DNA of 45,796 bases from Syntrophales bacterium. Its GTDB lineage: Bacteria > Desulfobacterota > Syntrophia > Syntrophales > JADFWA01. Below are positions 41,618-45,796 of this stretch, piece after piece. The notes under the pieces are model-generated. The model saw nothing but the letters and a program-made list of their open reading frames with translations, ran no database searches and was not told where the DNA came from. A program made the translations under genes and the position numbers. How positions within the stretch are numbered: the first letter of the stretch is position 1; each line of letters begins with the position of its first letter. The DNA lies in contig JAUSPI010000022.1 in NCBI GenBank assembly GCA_030655775.1, forward strand, positions 1 through 45,796, given 5' to 3'.

Positions 41618-42477
41618 ATGAAAAATTTGTCTTTAAAAGAGTTTGTTTCTGAGTTGACGGCGCGACTGGACAGATTTACTCATGATGAATTGAAGACTTT
41701 AATCTTAGAGCATGCAGCCTCTATATCGCCTGAAAAACGTCAGACATATCTGAATATCTTTGTTTTACCCGTTAAACCGGAACCCGCAAAGATACAAAAA
41801 GCAGAGGGGGACCGCCTTTTACGGGAGATAGCGGCTTTCGGGAAACGGGCTGCGAACTATGAGTATACAGATGGCTGGGGATGGGATAATGAATATGGCG
41901 AAGAAAGGGCCTGGGGGAATGATAGCTGGGTGCCCGAGGTGGACGATCTCGTTGAACAGATCGATGAGTTTTATGATGCTGGCGATTACCGCCTTGCAAG
42001 ACAGACTTACGAAAACCTGCTGGACATTTACAATGGGGGAAACGAAGAAGGCCAGTTCTCCGGATATGACCATAATGAGATGCTCGAAACAGACATTGAT
42101 GAGGCCGCGCTGCGATACCTGCGCTGCATCTATCTTACAGAAAAGCCGCCATCCCGGCCAGATGCCCTGTTTGATGCGATATCCAGGCGTTATTATTACC
42201 ATGATAATCTCAACATCCATGGTATGATCAACGTATCGCTTGAAGAACTCCCGGAGTTGAATCAATTTGGGAAAGAGTGGGTGGCAAACATAGGAAAAGC
42301 TACTGGAAGGCAGCCATGCTTATACTGGCCATTGCAGAAACATACTGGAGTAACAATGAACAGGATAAGGGTCAGATGCTGATCAACCACTTCAGGGAAA
42401 AATATAACCGCCATTCGGCTTTTATAAGGGAACTCAGGACAATGACAGACAAATCCAGACTGTTTTCGGTAAGGTAA
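41618..42477 (+). pseudogene. Acidic helical protein gene, frameshifted and shortened
   Basis: From ATG 41618 (after AAGGAG) the frame reads MKNLSLKEFVSELTARLDRF, then an acidic, Trp-rich segment (GWGWDNEYGEERAWGNDSWV) and TPR-like helices (YDAGDYRLARQTYENLLDIY) to about 42275. Beyond that the protein-like sequence moves to another frame (SYWKAAMLILAIAETYW, ending at 42477), while the first frame runs to a stop at 42382 with unrelated residues. One indel near 42275-42300 explains this. The product is also cut short just before the mqnD remnant. It is divergent from the helicase gene with 190 bp between them and may have belonged to the same system. A sequencing error is the main alternative. 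Confidence 0.65.
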
Positions 42478-42531
42478 TCTGAATCTGGATTCATCCGTTC
42501 TAATACGACACGGAACCCAGAAAGGGGTAAA

Positions 42532-42585
42532 GAGAAAGGCTTTTTTGAAATGCCCCCACTGGACATTCTTTATCCACAGGGTTAA
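42532..42585 (+). pseudogene. mqnD 3'-end remnant beside mqnC (right direct repeat)
   Basis: The frame reads GKEKGFFEMPPLDILYPQG and a TAA at 42583. The first 44 bp match the end of mqnD at 37516-37559 with one mismatch. Its stop overlaps the mqnC stop on the other strand. This is the scar of an ancestral convergent mqnD-mqnC pair. Confidence 0.93.
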
Positions 42586-43661
42586 AAAGGTCTGATTACT
42601 TCATAAAGTGTGTTTCTTTGTGCCACCGGTCTGCCGACAGATTTTACCGCTTTTACGATATCCTCGACTCCTGCCGGCTCGTACTCCTTTCCAGCAGCCG
42701 TTACAATATTTTCCTCAAGTATTGTGCCGCCAAAGTCGTTCGCACCAAAAAACAAAGCGATCTTGTCCACATCAAAGTCCTGCGTAAGCCATGAAGCCTG
42801 TATGTTTCTTATTGGATGCAGAACAATCCTTGAAATCGCCAATACCTGCAGATATCGCGTCGCTGCTACCGGCTCCTTTATGGTTTCATAAAGTTCCGTA
42901 TTCCCCGGTTGAAATGTCCACGGGATAAATGCGGTGAAGCCTTTCGTTCTGTTCTGCAGATCTCTTATCCTGAAGAGATGTTCCACGATATCTTCATTGC
43001 GTTCAATATGTCCGAACATCATTGTCGCAGTTGTTTTGAGCCCTATGCTGTGCGCCGTCTCCATTACCTCGATCCACCCGTCTGCACTGACCTTATTAGG
43101 ACTGACAATCTGTCGAACTCTATCACTCAGAATCTCCGCCCCCCCTCCCGGGAGAGAATCCAGACCTGCGTTTCTCAATTTTTCAAGCGTTTCTTTTATG
43201 CTTATACCTTCTTTCTTTGCAATGAAATATATCTCAGGTGGAGAAAGACTGTGAATCTGGACACCCGGGAAAGAACGTTTTACAGCCGAAAACATATCCT
43301 CCAGCCAGGCAATCCCGATTCCCGGGTTGAACCCGCCTTGAATAAGAACCTGCGTCCCACCGGCACGGACAGTCTCCTCAACCTTTTCTAAAATCTCCTC
43401 CTTGCTCAGGACATAGCTCTCTTCTTTGCTCCTTGCGTAAAAAGCACAGAACTTACACCTCGACACGCACCAGTTTGTGTAGCTTATATTTCTGTCTCCA
43501 ACGAACGTTACAAGCTCCCCGCACTTTTCCTTCCTTATCTCATCCGCAATTCTGCCGACGACAGGCAAAGGCATCTCGAATAGATGCAGGGCCTCTTTAA
43601 AACTCAGGTCCACACCTTCTAAATTTTGCTCAACATATTCATTCCATTCAGAGCAGGCCAT
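42582..43661 (-). CDS. mqnC: Cyclic dehypoxanthine futalosine synthase (radical SAM)
   Basis: The protein (359 residues from ATG 43661) has the radical-SAM cluster CVSRCKFCAFY, then LIQGGFNPGIG, IHSLSPPEI, LDSLPGGGAEIL, FIPWTFQPGNTELYE and ASWLTQDFD, as in MqnC. It cyclises dehypoxanthine futalosine in the futalosine route to menaquinone. The start at 43661 overlaps mqnA by 14 bp; an in-frame ATG at 43691 would overlap by 44 bp and is less likely. It is the last gene of mqnE-mqnA-mqnC. Confidence 0.96.
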   Translation of the reverse strand: MACSEWNEYVEQNLEGVDLSFKEALHLFEMPLPVVGRIADEIRKEKCGELVTFVGDRNISYTNWCVSRCKFCAFYARSKEESYVLSKEEILEKVEETVRAGGTQVLIQGGFNPGIGIAWLEDMFSAVKRSFPGVQIHSLSPPEIYFIAKKEGISIKETLEKLRNAGLDSLPGGGAEILSDRVRQIVSPNKVSADGWIEVMETAHSIGLKTTATMMFGHIERNEDIVEHLFRIRDLQNRTKGFTAFIPWTFQPGNTELYETIKEPVAATRYLQVLAISRIVLHPIRNIQASWLTQDFDVDKIALFFGANDFGGTILEENIVTAAGKEYEPAGVEDIVKAVKSVGRPVAQRNTLYEVIRPF

Positions 43662-44448
43662 GTTCGCGACATTTCTCCTCAAACAGCTCAAGTCCTCTCA
43701 CTTCTTCTTCTCCCATCCGGTATGTAAGCGATTTAACATACGTTTCAAGAAAATTCTTTGGTAGCTTAAACTTCTTCTCAGCCTCCGTCACAATCATATC
43801 AATATTTTCTTCACCCCACCCGACAGATTTCATAACTTTTCTGTTAACATCGCTCATATCTATATCTTTGGGTGACACAGAGATCCCGAAGACCATTGAA
43901 CTGCCTGTCAATTTATACCATTCCTCGCCGAGATCCATTACTACTTTATATGAAAATCCCCCCTTGCCCCCCTTTGAGAAAGGGGGGATGGGGGGATTTT
44001 CATGCTTCATCCTCGCCTTTATCGCCTCATCACCGATAACGAGTGCATGGTTGCAGTGTTTCAGCAGTTCGTCTGCCCTGCTTTCATTCACGGGTACGAG
44101 CATGTTTTTCATCCTTCTTTCATTCAAGATGATTTTAAGCAGATTGACAGAAGTCATCGTTTGATTTGTTATTGCAATACTTCCATCGTCAAGTTCCCTT
44201 TCTTTTGAAACAACAAGGACACTCAAAACCTTCTCTTTGGAGGCAACACAGAAATCATAGCTTCTCAACCTGTCTTTGTTTTTTAAATAATAAAAGGAAG
44301 GGACGGGGGCAAAATCTATTTTTCCTTTTTCAAACATCTCCGCAAGCTTTGCCGGTGGCGCTTCAATTATCGGAACCCCTTTCTGCTCAAGCCGAAAGTA
44401 GGGCAGAAAATTATTTACCAAACCAAATTTGCCGATTCTAACCTTCAT
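43648..44448 (-). CDS. mqnA: Chorismate dehydratase carrying an in-frame palindromic repeat
   Basis: The 266-residue MqnA converts chorismate to 3-enolpyruvyl-benzoate, the first step of the futalosine pathway. It begins MKVRIGKFGLVNNFLPYF and contains FAPVPSFYYLKNKDRL, ITNQTMTSVNLLKIILNE, NHALVIGDEAI and DLGEEWYKLTG, as expected. Between ALVIGDEAIKAR and DLGEEWY lies ENPPIPPFSKGGKGGFS (about residues 150-166), the direct translation of a dispersed C-rich/G-rich repeat. The reading frame is preserved, so the protein probably carries an extra surface loop. Its substrate chorismate is made by the shikimate pathway, most of which is in the operon at 18-24 kb. ATG overlaps the mqnE stop by 4 bp. 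Confidence 0.95.
   Translation of the reverse strand: MKVRIGKFGLVNNFLPYFRLEQKGVPIIEAPPAKLAEMFEKGKIDFAPVPSFYYLKNKDRLRSYDFCVASKEKVLSVLVVSKERELDDGSIAITNQTMTSVNLLKIILNERRMKNMLVPVNESRADELLKHCNHALVIGDEAIKARMKHENPPIPPFSKGGKGGFSYKVVMDLGEEWYKLTGSSMVFGISVSPKDIDMSDVNRKVMKSVGWGEENIDMIVTEAEKKFKLPKNFLETYVKSLTYRMGEEEVRGLELFEEKCREHGLL
43952..44001. repeat. Palindromic repeat inserted in frame within mqnA
   Basis: GAAAATCCCCCC (43952-43963) and GGGGGGATTTTC (43990-44001) are the inverted ends of a 50-bp element of the same family as 11047-11084 and 11549-11584. Here it is read as coding sequence without a stop. Confidence 0.92.
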
Positions 44449-45500
44449 GAATAGGTCCTCAAAATATTGTAAAAGGTATCCCTTTCAGCAGGCACTTTAC
44501 CGGCGCTTCTTGCAATGTTTGAAATTTTATCTATGGGGAGAGATAGAGGAGTTCCGGCTCCAGCGGAATGCGCTATTCTTTCTTCCATAAGCGTTCCATC
44601 CAGATCATTAGCCCCGTAATTTATGGCTACCTGGGCGATCTTTTCGCCGAGCACGACCCAGTAAGCCCTTACGCTCTTGAAATTCTGCAGAACGATTCTC
44701 GAAACAGCGATCGTCTTTAGAATATCGACAGGATCTGTTTTATCCTCAACGAGCTTCAAACCTTTAAGTTTTGTATTTTCCGGAAGAAAAAGAAGGGGAA
44801 TAAAGGAAACAAAGCCCCCTGTCTTTTCCTGCAACTTCCAGAGCCTGTACAGATGGATCGCTCTATGTTTTTCCTTTTCAATATGACCGAAAAGCATCGT
44901 TGCGTTGCTTTTTATTCCCATGCCGTGGGCTGTCTCCATTATGCGGAGCCATTCATCAGATTTAATCTTGTTCGGACAAATCACTTCTCTTATTTCATCG
45001 TCGAGGATTTCCGCACCTCCTCCCGGCATCGCCTGCAGCCCGGCATCTTTCAATCTCGAAAGGACTTCCTCAATGCTCATCTCTTCTATTTCAGAAAGGA
45101 AGCGGATTTCCGTTGCAGTCAAGGCTTTAATAACGACTTGCGGGAATCTCTTCTTTATCTTCCTGAAAAGCTCGTCAAAGTATTTCAGACGCACATCGGG
45201 GTTGAGGGAGCCTACTATATGGAGCTCCGATGCCCCCATTTGTACGGCTTCTTCAGATTTTTTGACTGCCTCCTCAATGCTCATAAGATATGCGTCGTCA
45301 TCTTCGGCGTCTCTGTAAAAGGCGCAGAGGGGGCATTTTGAGACGCATATATTGGAATAATTTATATGCCGGTTGATAACGAACGTTACAATGTTTCCGT
45401 TTTTACGGTTGATGGAATCCGCAATTTCCCCGAGCTCATGAAAATTCAATTCAAAAAGCGCCGCAATCTTTTCTTCTGTCCAATTTTCCTTAAATTCCAT
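44445..45500 (-). CDS. mqnE: Aminodeoxyfutalosine synthase (radical SAM)
   Basis: The protein (351 residues from ATG 45500) has RHINYSNICVSKCPLCAFYR with the cysteine triplet, LHIVGSLNPD, IKALTATEIRFLSEI, LQAMPGGGAEIL and GANDLDGTLMEERI, the MqnE set. It joins the MqnA product to SAM-derived adenosine to form aminodeoxyfutalosine. GTAAGGCGTAAA gives a good ribosome site for ATG 45500; an upstream ATG at 45551 lacks one and lies next to a MITE end. First gene of mqnE-mqnA-mqnC. Confidence 0.95.
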   Translation of the reverse strand: MEFKENWTEEKIAALFELNFHELGEIADSINRKNGNIVTFVINRHINYSNICVSKCPLCAFYRDAEDDDAYLMSIEEAVKKSEEAVQMGASELHIVGSLNPDVRLKYFDELFRKIKKRFPQVVIKALTATEIRFLSEIEEMSIEEVLSRLKDAGLQAMPGGGAEILDDEIREVICPNKIKSDEWLRIMETAHGMGIKSNATMLFGHIEKEKHRAIHLYRLWKLQEKTGGFVSFIPLLFLPENTKLKGLKLVEDKTDPVDILKTIAVSRIVLQNFKSVRAYWVVLGEKIAQVAINYGANDLDGTLMEERIAHSAGAGTPLSLPIDKISNIARSAGKVPAERDTFYNILRTYS

Positions 45501-45556
45501 TTTACGCCTTACATGGAACCGTAGTTCAGTTTTTAACTCAAAATCCAACATTGACA

Positions 45557-45678
45557 GACTCGCAAAAAGTCTTTCCTGTCACCCTGAATTTATTTCAGGG
45601 TCTCTAACTCACTGAAATGATTAGATGCTGAAACAAGTTCAGCATGACAAATAACACATTTTGAGACTTTTTACGAGT
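45557..45678. mobile_element. MITE-like element with terminal inverted repeats, copy B
   Basis: ACTCGCAAAAAGTCT (45558-45572) and AGACTTTTTACGAGT (45664-45678) are 15-bp terminal inverted repeats with one mismatch, around an internal ACCCTGAATTTATTTCAGGGT hairpin. A partial reversed copy is at 14037-14122. The element sits in the region expected to hold the mqnE promoter. Confidence 0.85.
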
Positions 45679-45701
45679 GCATCAACATTGATGCCGCTGA
45701 G

Positions 45702-45796
45702 ATGAAAGTTCTGAAGCGTCTAACGAAATATTATCTCACATTGAAGCCTGCGGAAATTAAGGCAGCATTGCAATGTGGGGAGTTAAGGGAGGTGAA
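45702..45796 (+). CDS. Possible partial ORF at the window edge
   Basis: An ATG at 45702 opens a frame (MKVLKRLTKYYLTLKPAEIK) that remains open to the end of the window. No ribosome site is evident and the family cannot be judged from 31 residues. Confidence 0.3.
   Translation, partial: MKVLKRLTKYYLTLKPAEIKAALQCGELREV

Noticed and set aside
42277-42477. Separate 66-residue gene after the acidic protein
   Set aside because: Its sequence continues the upstream protein in another frame; a frameshifted single gene fits better.
1-45796. tRNA, rRNA or other standard RNA genes
   Set aside because: None could be recognised by eye on either strand; a covariance-model scan would settle it.

Overview
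The window is about 45.8 kb of bacterial chromosome. An LpxA-type acyltransferase and lipoprotein signals indicate a Gram-negative. The futalosine menaquinone genes mqnE, mqnA, mqnC and mqnD suggest anaerobic or microaerobic respiration. This gene set and the style of dispersed repeats fit a deltaproteobacterial (Desulfobacterota-like) lineage. That placement is inference: no rRNA or other taxonomic marker is present, and no tRNA was seen.

Layout. (1) 1-12.8 kb: a type I-B CRISPR-Cas locus on the minus strand. In transcription order it reads cas1, cas2, an unrecognised 310-residue gene, cas6, cas8b1, cas7, cas5, cas3, a HicBA toxin-antitoxin pair, a TPR protein gene, cas4 and then the array (11 identical 37-bp repeats, cut by the window edge). 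(2) 12.8-14.1 kb: a scar zone with VapBC between broken copies of an ERCC4-type nuclease gene and of cas1. (3) 14.1-17.9 kb, minus strand: ERCC4 nuclease, glycosyltransferase, cytidylate-kinase-like protein, EF-P. (4) 18.0-24.3 kb, plus strand: a six-gene shikimate and phenylalanine operon, aroF-aroB-pheA-aroD-aroE-aroA. It is preceded by a leader peptide whose control run is Trp-Phe-Ser-Tyr-Tyr-Tyr-Tyr-Phe and by mutually exclusive hairpins ending in a terminator, which is a classical attenuator layout. (5) 24.4-29.3 kb: sbcC and sbcD. (6) 29.7-36.7 kb: a patchwork with a short DnaJ protein, a DUF488 gene and its broken partner, an IS21-family remnant, a 218-bp direct repeat, a SYLF lipoprotein, an LpxA homologue, a secreted protein, an alpha/beta hydrolase and small genes. 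(7) 36.7-45.8 kb: menaquinone genes split by a 5-kb insert. mqnD (plus) once ran head-on into mqnC (minus); 44 bp of the mqnD 3' end survive next to mqnC. Between the two copies lie a TPR-SNF2 helicase gene, a zinc-ribbon coiled-coil gene and a decayed acidic-protein gene.

A recurring theme is accessory modules bounded by partial copies of a neighbouring gene's 3' end: HicBA by Cas6 C-terminal remnants, VapBC by nuclease and cas1 fragments, the SNF2 island by the mqnD 3' end. Small palindromic repeats are frequent, and one lies in frame inside mqnA. The best candidates for undescribed biology are the SNF2/zinc-ribbon pair, the 310-residue and TPR genes inside the CRISPR locus, and the aromatic attenuator.
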